From positions 3,038,001 to 3,102,000 of the forward strand of contig JAULSU010000003.1 in assembly GCA_030512335.1 (NCBI GenBank): 64,000 nt of DNA, read 5' to 3'. A program made the position numbers and the translations under genes. The DNA comes from Immersiella caudata (lineage: Eukaryota; Ascomycota; Sordariomycetes; Sordariales; Lasiosphaeriaceae). The notes under the pieces are model-generated. The model was not told the DNA's origin and did not search any database. It saw only the letters and a program-made list of their open reading frames with translations. Positions 44,892 through 56,508 of this stretch are shown piece after piece. Every line of letters begins with the position of its first letter. Position 1 is the first letter of the stretch.

Positions 44892-46581
44892 ATGTCGAGA
44901 ACAACCACGGTTCGCAAATATGGAAGGGCGGTCAATAAATCCAGGGCCGAGGAACTGTTCGCTGAGTTGCCTCGAAGCCCCGTCAAGAGGAATGACATAC
45001 CACCAAAACTACGCAACCTGGAAACGCCCGAGATAGACAGCATTGGCGACATAGCAGACAGATTCTTGACCATTACGCTTGAGGATGAGCCACCATCCCC
45101 AGAATCGGCTCAAGAAGCAGTTACTCTTACACCAACACGAGACGCAACTCCCAGACCAGTCCAGTTTACACCCCTTCAACCGCCACAAAAGCTACAGCCG
45201 CCACAAAGAGCGCCCGGAGAGACACCAGAAGATACGACAGGGCACACAGCAGGGGAGACGGCCGGAGATGACTTGCGAACTTTGACGTGGGACGACGTGT
45301 GCCAGTTCGGCGACCGGGTGGAGAAGATTGCAGAAGCGTCGTATGCTGAGGTCTACCGAATAACCAACGAACGAGGAACCAGCATCATCAAGGCCATCAG
45401 ACTCCAGTCACCCATCAAACCGCAGACAAAAACGCAGCAGAAATTCGGCCTGGTGGATGAGGAGCCACACTCTGAAGCTGACCTTGAAGGGGAGCTCAAA
45501 ATCTCTGAGTGGCTCGCTGATATTCCCGGGTTCGTGGTGTACAAGGAGCGGTATGTCATCAAGGGGAAGGCGCCCAAGGCCCTTCTCGAGACACACCAGG
45601 CCTTCCATAGGCGGATGAAGAGGAAGGACCCGGACCGTCTTCAGTTCTACCCTTCGCCGAGTCGATATTTGGATGAGACCAGGTTTCTAGTTGTGGAGTT
45701 GGGCGATGCTGGAACGGCGCTTGAGGACTTTGAACTGCGGTTGGTGGACCAACTGTGGGACATCTTTCTGCATACGGCAATCGCGCTGGCTAGAGCTGAG
45801 GATCTTGTTCGATTTGAGGTGAGGCGACCGCAGCTGTTTCGGTGGGCTTAGCTAACAACCCCAGCACCGGGACCTACACGAAGGAAACCTTTGCATCCGC
45901 CAAGCGAAGCCTCCCAGCCCGAAGACGGATGACAACCTCTGTCAGTTTGGGTATTCCGGTCTGGAGATCACTATCCTCGACTACGGTCTCTCCCGAGCCG
46001 AGAACCCCGATAGTGACGGCTCGGATCCCGCTCCGGTCGTATACGACCTGGAAAAAGACCTCAGCATATTCACAAACACACACGCGCCCCAGTGCAAGGT
46101 GTACCGAGAAATGCGCTCTTTTCTCCTCGAAGGCGATCGCGTCCGCCTTCCCCCAACTGCCCACCACATGCCGTATGATGAGGGCTTCGATGGCACCATA
46201 TCGTGGGCGAGGCATTACCCTTATACCAATGTGCTCTGGCTGGCATATATCTACCAATTCCTAATCACCCACTTCCAGGGCGACCGAAAAGAGCTCAGCC
46301 GCTTTAGGCGCAGCACAAAGGAGCTGCTAGCTCACCTCGACCCCGACGCACCCCGCCACGTGCTTTCATTCCCAAGCGCCTGCGACGTGGTGCGGTACGC
46401 GGCCGAAGCCGGCTGGATCACCGAGCAACAACTCATGGACGAACCTAGCCGCCTCGATGACTGGGATGTAGAAGGCTGCAGCGTCGCCTACAACGAGAGC
46501 ATCATCATCGAAGCCAAGACCGCCGACACAGACGACTCTCACCTCCGAAGATCGCCTAGGAGGATGGCCGCCGTCTCATGA
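44892..46581 (+). CDS. Haspin-type serine/threonine kinase (histone H3 Thr3 kinase family)
   Basis: Exons 44892-45818 and 45865-46581 (46-nt intron) give 547 residues from MSRTTTVRKYGRAVNKSRAE. A disordered N-terminus (to about 125) precedes the kinase domain: a glycine-loop-like region KIAEASYAEVYRI, Lys167 in TSIIKAIRL, the catalytic loop HRDLHEGN (Asp312) rebuilt exactly by the splice, and ILDYGLSR (Asp348) in place of DFG, as in haspins. No APE motif is seen, as expected for the family. Haspin phosphorylates histone H3 at Thr3 and so places the chromosomal passenger complex on mitotic centromeres. The GELKISEWLADIPGFVVYKERYVIKG insert is also typical. The ATG at 44712 is in frame; I prefer 44892 because conservation begins there. 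Confidence 0.9.
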
Positions 46582-46763
46582 TGAGAGCGGGTGACCAGAC
46601 GGAAATAAGGATCAGCGCCAATCCACTGCAGTAGAAACAAATTTGCAAGAATAAAAATCCGCAAACTGACTCGGAGCGATACCCACTTGTACAAGACAAA
46701 ACGCGTGTATATATAGCAATCACAATAATACCAAACCAGCGATCCTCGCAAGCCTCGCCGCAA

Positions 46764-47122
46764 TTAGACAGATGCGCCATATTTCAGGCCAAAGTAATCC
46801 ACTTTGCTCGGGACGATCACATCACTCTCGTCTCATCCCACCTCAATTCGCTCACGGAGTATCCGCTGCGCGCAGTAAAGTGCCATCCCATCACGCAGCA
46901 CAAGGGTGCGCATCGCATCAATCGGATCGTCCTCCCGGGCCGGGTCAACAGGAGGGGGACAATCGGAGAACAAGAAGAAGCCAAGACGGAGACCTTGTCC
47001 AATGCGGTTTAGCGCGCAGTCAATTGCCGTGTCGTTGCGCTCCCCGGGGTTGCACTGACGCGGTAGACGGAAGCGGGTGAGATGGCCGGTGTGGGGCTCG
47101 GGAAAGTGGTGATGAGGAACGG
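46764..47122 (-). CDS. Unresolved small gene, 3' exons only
   Basis: An 88-codon minus-strand frame (46856-47122) reads CNPGERNDTAIDCALNRIGQ, GLRLGFFLFSDCPPP, then DPIDAMRTLVLRDGMALYCA. A GTGAGC donor and AAAG acceptor (54-nt intron, 46802-46855) lead to LDYFGLKYGASV and a stop at 46764. The residue mix and the clean last joint suggest a real protein. I cannot place the 5' end: an acceptor CCGCAG at 47123 would serve if an upstream exon ended in phase 1, and an alternative model starts MPNRSRSSSPLSRAPHR at 47137 with an intron that removes most of the first frame. I do not recognise the family. It converges with haspin. Confidence 0.35.
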
Positions 47123-48389
47123 CTGCGGTTGGGCATATTATTTATGGGGATGAGACACTTGTGTTGTTTAGGAGGCTGCGGATTGGGTGGGATATTTTGG
47201 AGTCTCACTTCAGTCAGACTTTCGGATTGTTTACTTGGGGCTTGGGTTTGTTGGTCATGGTGTTGTCGCGCTGCGTTGAAAAGCAGGCAGAGAAAGAGGA
47301 GGGTCAAGGTGAAGACCACACCAAAGGCGGGTTCCGGAACTTCCACAATGTTTGGTAGACATCCAGGCGCCAGCACTTCCCCTGGAACTGAATAACACTC
47401 CCCGTCAACAGCCCTTTGAGCACCAGCAGAAGCGCATGATACCGTACCAGCAACGCAACTTCGACCCACACGTCAACATCCAGGCCAACTTAGACATGTC
47501 CATGCAGTCACGCAGCCAAGACAAGCACACGCGGCTATCCAGCGGCCTCAAGTTATTCCCCCCACTCATCGCACATTCACCGACTTCTCCACAGCTCCAT
47601 CAACATCACGTCACCCCTTGCGCCCGAGCTGACAGCCCAGACCGGAAAACCCCATCACTCACCATCTTCCGCAGAGACAGAAATAAGCATAGGAACGAGG
47701 TGATGCCTTGTGCGACCAAAGCTCTAGAACCCTGCTCGATGCTCCATCTGTACCACAACAGGGGACGCCCTCAGCGTATCTCGCCGCAGATTTGCCGCCT
47801 GCAGGGAACTAGCAAGAACCGTACCTTGTTTGGCTGCAAAGGTATCCGAGCTCTGATCCCTGGCAGTACCTAGGTAGGTCAGTTCGTAAGGTGCCGTACC
47901 TTGCCTTGCCGACCAGGCAGCGAGACTCCAAGGTCCCCGGCCCGGTTGTCTGGCTGGCTGGCCGGCTGGCGGTGCCATGTTTGTTCTGAAAGACCGCCCA
48001 TCCGTCCGCCCGCCATCTATCAAACCAAATCAACCTGACACCGCGTGCGTTGGGTTGGTCCGCTTGGACGGTATGCCCGCCGCCGCGGCTCCCGAAGTCG
48101 GCAAGACTGCCAGTTTGCTGGCAAGAGGGGTTGCGAATGTGATTGCAACCATTCTCCAATATGGTCAGTGTGGGGATGCCCACACACACGCACTCGCCGC
48201 CTGGTGGCTCGCCGCTCGCCACGGTACGATGCAGCCGCCGCCGCCGCCGCCAGCTAGCCACCGAGTGCTCATACCACCGAAATATAAGCTTGCACGCCCC
48301 AGTCAAGTCCCCAGCTGTCTTCTCTCCCCATGTCCTGCACTTGAAAACTCTGGGACCGGAACTTGGACACCCTACCCAGTACCGGACCA
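47123..48389. other. Intergenic region upstream of catalase
   Basis: About 1.3 kb that holds the catalase promoter and perhaps the 5' end of the small gene below it. A TATA-like TATAAG lies at 48283-48288, about 100 bases before the catalase ATG, and a short CTGG/CCGG repeat run at 47950-47975. The open plus frame at 47352-47873 is not recognised. Confidence 0.45.
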
Positions 48390-50938
48390 ATGCATACTGT
48401 GAAAGCTCTCCTTTCGTGGGGCTTGCTGCTGCAGCTATCCACGGCAGCATGTCCCTTTGCCCACCCAGAAGCGGCAGTTCATCAGCGCCGTGACGACAAG
48501 CCCGCACCAACCGAGGACGAATTCCTGAAGAAGTTTGAGGTGGAGGATGGCGAAAGTTGGATGACCTCTGACGTCGGCGGCCCCATGGGGGACCAAAGAA
48601 GCTTAAGGGCTGGTCAGCGTGGCCCGACTCTTTTGGAAGACTTCATTTTCCGACAGAAGCTTCAACATTTCGACCATGAGCGCATCCCGGAAAGAGTTGT
48701 ACATGCACGAGGGGCTGGAGCACATGGGACGTTTACGTCCTATGGTGACTTCAGCAACCTCACATCAGCTTCTTTCCTGAGCGAAGAAGGAAAGAAAACC
48801 CCGGTGTTTGTCCGCTTCTCGACTGTGGCCGGCTCTCGAGGCAGCGCGGACACCGCCAGAGATGTCCATGGCTTTGCGACTCGTTTGTAAGTGGCCTCAT
48901 GTCTGTGTTCATATCAGTCCCCAAAACTTACAAATGGTTTCCTCCCAGCTATACCGATGAAGGCAACTTCGACATTGTAGGAAACAACATCCCTGTCTTC
49001 TTCATCCAAGATGCAATCCAATTCCCCGATCTCGTGCACTCGGTCAAGCCAAGCCCGGACAATGAGATGCCCCAGGCTGCAACCGCACACGACTCTGCAT
49101 GGGACTTCTTCAGCTCTCAACCGAGCACGATGCACACCCTATTCTGGGCCATGGCTGGTTTCGGAATCCCTAGGAGCTATCGTCATATGGTGAGTTCCAG
49201 CTTCGTGGTTCTCTCTCGGCAATAATTTGCTGACTAGCGGTAGGATGGCTTCGGCGTGCACACCTTCCGCTTCGTCACCGACGACGGCAAGACCAAGCTC
49301 ATCAAGTGGCACTGGAAGACCCTCCAAGGCAAGGCGTCGCTGGTCTGGGAGGAAGCTCAGGTGTTGGGAGGGAAGAACGCCGATGCCCACCGCCAGGACC
49401 TGTTCGACGCCATCGCATCAGGCAACGCGCCGTCTTGGGAGCTCAATGTCCAGGTTGTTGATGAGGACCGGGCCCTGGCCTTCGGTTTCGACCTCCTTGA
49501 CCCAACCAAGTTCATCCCTGAGGAACTGGCGCCTCTACAGCCTCTTGGCAAAATGACGCTCGACAGTATGTGCGATTGCTGCTGTTTTTTGCCCCTCAAG
49601 TCCTTTTACCTTGTTGTCTCAGGAGGTGGAGGAGGGAGTTGCCTCTCCAGACCTCCTGAGACATGCAAATATTGCCCTAGGATGGGAGTCAGTAGCTGAC
49701 ATCGACCGCCAGTCAATCCGACCAACTACTTCGCTGAGACCGAGCAGGTCGCCTTCCAGCCAGGGCATATTGTTAGAGGCGTCGACTTCACTGAGGATCC
49801 TTTGCTGCAGGGTCGCCTCTATTCGTATCTCGATACCCAGCTCAACCGCCACGGGTCTCCCAACTTCGAGCAGCTGCCCATCAACATGCCGAGAGTTGCA
49901 ATTCATAACAACAATCGGGACGGCTTCGGCCAGATGTTCATCCACAAGAACCCAATCCACTGTGAGTGTCTCGTGTGCTTTAGGCCTTGTTTCGTGAGCT
50001 TGCTGACACCAACAGACAACCCGAACACCCTCAACAACGGCTTCCCAGCGCAGGCTAACCAGACAACCGGCCGTGGCTTCTTCACGGCCCCAGGCCGCAA
50101 GGCAAGTTGGTATTTGGTTCGTGAGCTGTCTGCCACCTTCGACGACCATTGGAGCCAGCCTAGACTCTTCTTCAATTCCCTGACCCCCGTGGAGCAACAA
50201 TTCCTCATCAACGCTATCCGCTTCGAAGCTAGCCATATCAAGTCTGAGCAGGTTAAGCGCAACGTGCTCGTGCAGCTCAACCGCATCAGCAACGACGTTG
50301 CCAAGCGTGTGGCGGAAGCCCTTGGCATGGAAGCGCCAGCTCCCGAAGATACGTACTACCACAACAACGTCACGCAGGGGGTTTCCATCTTCAACAACAC
50401 GCTACCAACTATTGCCGCGCTGCGGGTTGGCATCCTCGCTAGTGTCAAGTCTCTCGATGAGGCGACATCGCTGAAAGAGCGTCTCGCAAAGGAAAAGCTG
50501 CTGGTGACCGTCGTGGGCGAGTCGCTTGCCGAGGGTGTCGATCAGACGTACTCGTCAGCGGACGCCACAGGCTTTGATGCTATCATTGTTGCCCCTGGTG
50601 CGGAGGAGTTATTCAAGACAGAGAACACATCGCCACTGTTCCCGACGGGCCGGCCTGGCCAGGTTTTGCTGGACGGCTATCGCTGGGGAAAGCCGGTGGG
50701 CGGCCTCGGTGCGGGATCCGCGGCGCTGGAGTCGACTGGCGTGCCTTCAACGCCTGGTGTGTATACTGAAGAGGATGCGGAGAAGTTGGTGGGAGGTTTC
50801 AAGCAGGGGTTGGCTACTTTCAAGGTGAGTGCCCTACCCTTACCTTCCATTGAGATGAGACCACGGACGACGACTGACGTGTGACAGTTCACGGACCGCT
50901 TCCCTCTCGACTCGGATTCAGATTCGTACTTGAATTAA
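48390..50938 (+). CDS. Secreted large-subunit haem catalase
   Basis: Exons 48390-48886, 48949-49189, 49244-49565, 49713-49961, 50016-50824 and 50888-50938 give 722 residues. A signal peptide (MHTVKALLSWGLLLQLSTAA) and a Kex2-like site (HQRR|DD, about residue 34) indicate secretion, like Aspergillus CatB and Neurospora Cat-3. The catalytic His105 lies in RVVHARGAGAHG, the distal Asn region in NNIPVFFIQD, and the haem Tyr in RLYSYLDTQ. After the core comes the extra flavodoxin-like C-terminal domain (LRVGILASVKSLDEATSLKE... FDAIIVAPGAEEL), which marks the large-subunit clade. It dismutates hydrogen peroxide. Introns are 62, 54, 147, 54 and 63 nt; the 147-nt one is an outlier that contains a perfect 13-bp inverted repeat. 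Confidence 0.95.
49615..49663 (+). repeat. Perfect inverted repeat inside catalase intron 3
   Basis: Arms TGTCTCAGGAGGT (49615-49627) and ACCTCCTGAGACA (49651-49663) are exact complements around a 23-base loop. The arm shares TGTTGTCTCAGGAG with an alcohol dehydrogenase intron. Confidence 0.9.
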
Positions 50939-52325
50939 TGGTAATGACTTTCTTCTACGGCGTTGATGAATGGTGGTTTCAAAAATTGGTGGGCCTGTTG
51001 TTAGCGTAGACCTAGACGGGCAATGGGCTTACTGAGTAGTGCTTCCTTGCATAATATTATACCAAGTAATTGTTTTGTTTCTCCGTCCGTTCGACTTTTC
51101 GCTTTTCAATAAATACTGCACGACATAGATGCATCGCAGGGGATGCCCATCACGTGGGCGGTCGCATAACGGGCCGGCCGCGCGCCTTTTCCATTTCCCG
51201 ATCGGGACTCATCTGAGGCTACGACTTGGGATACGGGGGCCGAATTCTTGGTGTTTGTTTGTTTGTTCTCCTGCAGCAAGCAGCGCACTGCGTCGGCCCG
51301 CCGCGAAGATGCACATCACATTTTCAGAAGAGGATGGGGAAGTGGAAAGTACGCGCGGCCTTCTCGGAGGGTATAGGCAGGAGAGCATGTGACGTCGATG
51401 GACGGGTGTGACTTTGTTGATGCCAACCCCTGGCGAGTGGAGGCTGACGGATCGACGTGGCAGGCTCAGGCTCCTGGGTTTGGCTCGGGTGTCGTTGCAG
51501 GCTCGCAGGGTCTCCAGCGGATGAGCGCTCTTTCCCCCAATCGCTGACCGTGTGGGGCGGCTCTGTGAAGCTGACCGTGTGGGGCGGCTCTGTGAAGCTG
51601 ACCGTGACGGGGTGGGCAGCCGCGGGGCGCGGGAAGAACCACGGGAGGCGGAGAATTCCGGGGGGGGGGGGGGGGCGTCAGATAAGCGTGGCAACGTGGC
51701 TTATCTGCGTGTGTGACACCCGTGCTGTAATCCCTATCAACCTTATCGAGATGCCACCTGATGCGTGTCGCATCGTTTGTGACACTAGGCGCGGCCGCAT
51801 GACGGACTCAACTCCACGCTTGATACGGCTGTGAGGCACGGTTGCCTTCTGATTTTATGTAACAACGATGACTGGTTGTCTCGAGACCACTACCGTTTGA
51901 CGATTGACACCCTGTGCGCCAGTACCGGTTGGCGCTGGTGGGATTTCGCGCGAGGATAACAGAGGTCGCGGGTGGGTGTCACCTGCTGCTGGCGCGCTTT
52001 CTCAACTGCTGGCCCTAGTCGGTCGGTCTCTCCCTACCAGCGATAGGGCGGCTGGTCGTTACAATTGGCAAAAGAAAATAAGGCGGAGGAGTCGGTGGGT
52101 GGACGGTATCTACACACACCTACCCAACCTACTCTACTCGTACATACACTACTGGGTTATCTTGGCGCAGGGTGCAGTGCAAATGCCGCAGAGGTGATAA
52201 AGGGTTCTTGGGCTTGTTCTTTTCCTTTTTCTCGCAATCTCTAACCCCTGCGGTTTCTCAGCAGCAGCAACACTACCGACGCCGACCGACGACGCGGACG
52301 AAGGCAGGGCAGCAGGGCGATTAGG
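50939..52325. other. Intergenic region with tandem repeat between catalase and ENT transporter
   Basis: About 1.4 kb that holds the catalase 3' flank and the transporter promoter. It contains the 27-bp tandem repeat and a run of 16 G. No gene is recognised. Confidence 0.5.
51543..51606 (+). repeat. 27-bp direct tandem repeat, 2.4 copies
   Basis: Two identical 27-base units (51543-51569 and 51570-51596), starting GCTGACCGTGTGG, and the first 10 bases of a third. A run of 16 G follows at 51660-51675. The unit length is 3n and the plus frame reads a nine-residue repeat (LTVWGGSVK), but the surrounding frame is not a convincing gene. Confidence 0.9.
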
Positions 52326-53782
52326 ATGGAAAGGATCAAGTCGATATTCGTCCCGCCTAAGGCGCAGCACGAAGGAGAGTATGAGCCGCTCAACGGCGAC
52401 GCCTTCACCGATGGGTCAGGGACCCTCGAGGGGTCGGTGTACGAAGATGATGAGGATATCGCCCCCTTCTCGAAGGTGGAGTACGGGATATTCGTATTGA
52501 TCGGCATAGCGATGCTGTGGGCATGGTATGGCAGCACCTGTGTCTGTGATACTCGGGCCCAGACTTATTGGGATACAGGAACATGTTCCTCGCTGCAGCA
52601 CCGTACTTCCAAATACGGTTTGAGGGAGACGACTGGATTCTCGCCAACTCACCCTCTGCCATCACCTCAATATCAACCATCACCAACTTGGTGACCATGG
52701 CCGTCCTCACGAACATCCAGTCGTCAGCTAACTACCCGTTCCGCATCAACTCGGCGTTGTACCTGAACATTGCCGTCTTTGGAATCCTCGCCATCTCGAC
52801 GAAGCTCTTCTTGGCCGTCTCGGCACAGGCATACTTCGTCTTCCTGCTCATCATGGTTTGCCTCTCTGCGCTGGCCGCGGGCTTCATGCAGAACGGTGCT
52901 TTCGCCTTCGCCGCTAGCTTCGGTCGGCCCGAGTACACGCAGGCCATCATGACAGGCCAAGGCATCGCTGGCATCCTGCCTCCTCTGGTACAGGCCCTCT
53001 CCTTCCTGGCAGTCCAACCGTCGTCCGCACCAACCTCCTCCGAGCCACCTGCCGACGGAGATGCCGCCCGCGAGGCCGGTAACTCGGCATTCACCTATTT
53101 CATCACCGCCGTCGCCATCATGGCCGCGGCCATAGTATTCTTTATCCCTCTCGTCAAACGACACGGCCGCCTTATCGAGCGACGAATGTCCGAGCAGATG
53201 GCAGCTTCGGTAACTAGCATAGAAGAGGCTGAACGCGCTGCTCGCCACTTTGTCAGCATCCCTACGCTCCTACGGAAACTCCACTGGACCGCATTGGCCG
53301 TCTTCTTTTGCTTCGGCGTCTCCATGTTCTTCCCAGCCTTCACCTCCAAGATTCTATCTGTCCGAAACGCCGACGACAGCAGCCGCATGTTTTTGCCGGG
53401 CGCTTTCATCCCTATCGCCTTTTTCTTTTGGAACCTCGGCGATTTCCTCGGTCGCGTGGCAACGCTCCTGCCTTTCTCTCTGAGCCACCGACCTGCGTCG
53501 CTCTTCGGTATCAGTATCGCCAGGCTGCTCTTCCTGCCGCTTTACCTGCTCTGCAACATTCGCGGTAACGGAGCCGTGGTGAACAGCGATCTGTTCTACC
53601 TGCTACTCGTACAGTTCCCATTCGGTCTGACGAATGGATGGCTGGGTTCGAGCGCCATGATGGCGGCAGGCGAGTGGGTGGCCGACGGCGAGAGAGAGGC
53701 CGCTGCCGGCTTCATGGGCACATGCCTGGTTGGCGGCCTGACGGCAGGCAGTTTGCTGAGTTTCACAGCAAACGGTATCTGA
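52326..53782 (+). CDS. FUN26: Equilibrative nucleoside transporter (ENT/Fun26 family)
   Basis: Exons 52326-52525 and 52579-53782 (53-nt intron) give 467 residues, close to other fungal ENTs. An acidic N-terminus (MERIKSIFVPPKAQHEGEYE, then EDDEDIAPFSKVEYGIFVLI) leads into 11 predicted helices. The first helix carries the family signature AMLWAWNMFLAAAPYFQIRF, rebuilt across the intron. A hydrophilic loop (VKRHGRLIERRMSEQMAASV) sits between the two halves, and the second half has FFFWNLGDFLGRV and LTNGWLGSSAMMAAGEWV, which match the conserved ENT motifs. The yeast homologue Fun26 is vacuolar and moves nucleosides and nucleobases; the location here is inferred from it. Confidence 0.92.
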
Positions 53783-54195
53783 GCATGCCAGATAGAATTT
53801 GGTTTGGCAGTAGCAGGCGTTGGCGGTATACCTCATTGGCTGGTCTAGAATGTTTGTCTTTCCTATAGCTTGTCTCCTTCCATTTCACGATATAGTTATT
53901 ACCAGGGGCTCAGTGCCCCTTGTTGGACGATACATTACGGTGCATGCATGGCCCTGGGGTTGTCTTTAAAATTGAATACAGATATTGATACCAACAATTC
54001 ATTATCGGATTACCCCCGATCTGTCTTACATATGAATGTTGTACCAGCGGAGATAACTATCATCCGTGGGTCTCGTGTCATGAAACATTTTTAGTTATTG
54101 TTTTTTTTTAAAAATAAAAAAGTCTTCCCACCCGACCTAATAATAAAACTCCAACCCAACAGAAACATCGTTCGCAGCCTCACACTCAACCCCCA
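53783..54195. other. Convergent intergenic region between ENT and IPK1
   Basis: About 410 bases with 3' flanks and an AT-rich stretch near 54095-54125. Nothing else is seen. Confidence 0.5.
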
Positions 54196-55203
54196 CTAGA
54201 CTCGCTTCCTCTCATATAAGCACTTCGTCTTCTGTCCTCCCACCTCCCTCCCCTCATAGTACCCATCTTCAATCAACCCCCTCTCCGTCGCCCGCCAATA
54301 CTCCAACTTAGCCTCCCAATTCTTCTTATCCAAATCGGCGAACCGAGCCTCAACCGGACTTTCGGGATCAGCGGGGATCCGCACAAAGCAGGAACAATCC
54401 TTTAGCGTCATGGCCAACTGGAAATTAGGATCCTCTGGGCTGGCAGCGAGCGGACCGACGGGGTCAAGGCTGGTTTGGAGATCACGAAGGCGCGGGAGGA
54501 GGGTGTTGGCTTTGAGCCAGTGCGCCAGGCGGGCGTAGTTTGCGTCAGCGGGTGGAAGGTTGGGGGTCAGGGCGGTTATAGATTGGCTGAGGGAGGAGGG
54601 ATCTGTGGCGCAGTCTAGAAGGTCCAAGGGGCAGTCAATGGGCTTTGGCGCGCTGGAAGGTGGTTTGGAGGCGCGCTTTTGGACTTCGCGGGCGCAGTTG
54701 CGGCAGCGAGTGGCAGAGGGGGGTGCGCTGGGGGACTGGGAGAGCCATTTGGGTTTAAACTCAAAGACTATCTCGCGGGGGTGCCTGGCGGCCATGTCTT
54801 CGACAAGCATGGCGGTGGTAGCGGTGGTGAGGATGCGGCTGCCGCGGAAGTCATGGCGGCGTTGCGGGTCGCTGGCGCTGAGGACGTCGTTGAGATGAGT
54901 GATGGTGGCGGGTGAGATGGGGATGAGATGTTGCTGAACTAGTTCCGATGGCTGGAAGAGGGGGCGGATGGAAGTCTCCCAGTACTCTTGGAGGTCGGAA
55001 TAGTGGTAGGCGGAGGTCCCGGCTTTGGGTACTCTGAGGAGGTAGCCTGGGAGGTTTGAGTTTTGGCCTGTTTAGGGGGGTTGGGTGAACCAACCTTGGG
55101 GAATAGGGCTGCCGTGGCTTTCGGATTTGAAGACTACATTTGCGGCACCTTCGCCTATGAGGCGGTATTGGGGGGTGGCCTGGGAAGTCTCAACGGTGGT
55201 CAT
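54196..55203 (-). CDS. IPK1: Inositol-pentakisphosphate 2-kinase
   Basis: Exons 55203-55095 and 55046-54196 (48-nt intron) give 319 residues starting MTTVETSQATPQYRLIGEGA. The N-lobe nucleotide loop is YRLIGEGAANVVFKSE; the splice gives GYLLRVPKAG. The conserved IPK1 motif EFKPKWLSQSPSAPP (with CRNCA after it), the C-lobe segment LLPRLRDLQTSLDPVGP and the TLKDCSCFVRIP motif with the metal-binding Asp are present. The enzyme makes phytate (InsP6) from InsP5 in the nucleus, which supports mRNA export. A window-specific inset, QKRASKPPSSAPKPIDCPLD, lies between the EFKPKW motif and the C-lobe. The protein is compact next to the animal enzymes, as is normal in fungi. Confidence 0.88.
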
Positions 55204-56508
55204 ATTTGTTTGTGTTGTGTTTGTGTTGGCATTGCATTGGCATGGAGCTGTGGGGAGACGCTCTTTACCCGTTGGACGATTGCCGGAGTTTGGAGGATTC
55301 GGAAAATCGGGCCTCCAAGAGCCCACCTGGGACTAGCTTGCAAGTGAGCTGATAGAAAACTTTCCTGCTTGTACATTCGCTTCTCGTCGGCGGCCGGGCA
55401 TCCGGCCTTCGCCGGCGCCGGGGGCCGTAGCACAGATCACAAGTACCGGGCCGGTGCACGGTAGTTCGGCACCCTGCAGATGCTCAATGCCATTGCTTGA
55501 GTCTCCGCGTTTCCCGAACCCCACACTGGATATTGTCTTGGCGAGGACTTTCCGTGGTTTCGGGCTCGGCCGGATGGAACGATCCCAGGAAAACCATTGC
55601 CTGTCGCGGTGGATCGACGGTTGCTAAGCGCTGTGCCATCCCATCCATCAGTCATGTTCTGCATGCTCTGGGCAGTTTTGCGTCACTCGTGCAAACAGTC
55701 GACTTCGTGAGCGGCCGTTGTTGCCGAGGCAGACCCAAGTCGAGCCAGTATCTACGTTACTTTGACCCCGCCTCCGCAACGGGTGACGCGACGGGCGACT
55801 GACACGACCAGGTGAGCGGTTGGTTGCATCCATAGACGCATCTGGAGCTAGCTGGTGGTTAAACTTTAGACCGACCTAGAGCTCTCTAGAGAGCCCTTTC
55901 GCGGATAGGATGGAATCCCCAGCAGGGTATCCATCGCCTCCACGTCGAGACGCGTTTCATAGAGCATACCCTCAAGTTACCGACAGCTAGGTCGCAGACG
56001 GTTTTTCTGTCATTTCACGACGTGGACCGTAATCAAATGGACTCAATGCGCCGTGTTGTGCGTGACGATTGAACCATGGCAGGGAAGCGTCAGATGTTGC
56101 TTCCGCAGTGACCTGCCCCACCACACGAAAACCTACCCAACCACGTCAGGCGGCTTTCCCCCACAACGGCTACAGCAAGACAGCGAGCTCCCTCGCTAGC
56201 CCCACGCGAAAAATTTCCATCCCGTCGCAGAGAGCCGCTTGCAGTGAGAGAAATTCCCCAAACACGCTTGAGTGAGATAGCGCCATTCGTTCGCCTCTCA
56301 CCACACAACCTCGACAATTCACGCCCGCGACTTCGATCGATTTCCCCGCGACTCTCGTTTCCGAATCATTGCTATTGAGTTGCCCGTGTTCGCCTCTGCT
56401 CGCTCGACGACACACACCTCGATTGATCGCGCGCCATCTTGCGACGTAGGGCTTATCAGTCCACCCCTTTGAGCTGCGATGCCCGTCTAGTCCCGAAGGC
56501 AATTCAAC
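55204..56508. other. Divergent intergenic region between IPK1 and MDM34
   Basis: About 1.3 kb between diverging genes. It holds both promoters. A GC-rich palindromic stretch near 55385-55430 (GGCCGGGC...GCCGGCGCC) is the only structure noted; no gene is recognised. Confidence 0.5.

Noticed and set aside
51874..51887. TTGTCTCGAGACCA, similar to the intron hairpin arms
   Set aside because: It is a simple palindrome outside any intron and lacks the AGGAG extension shared by the intron hairpins.
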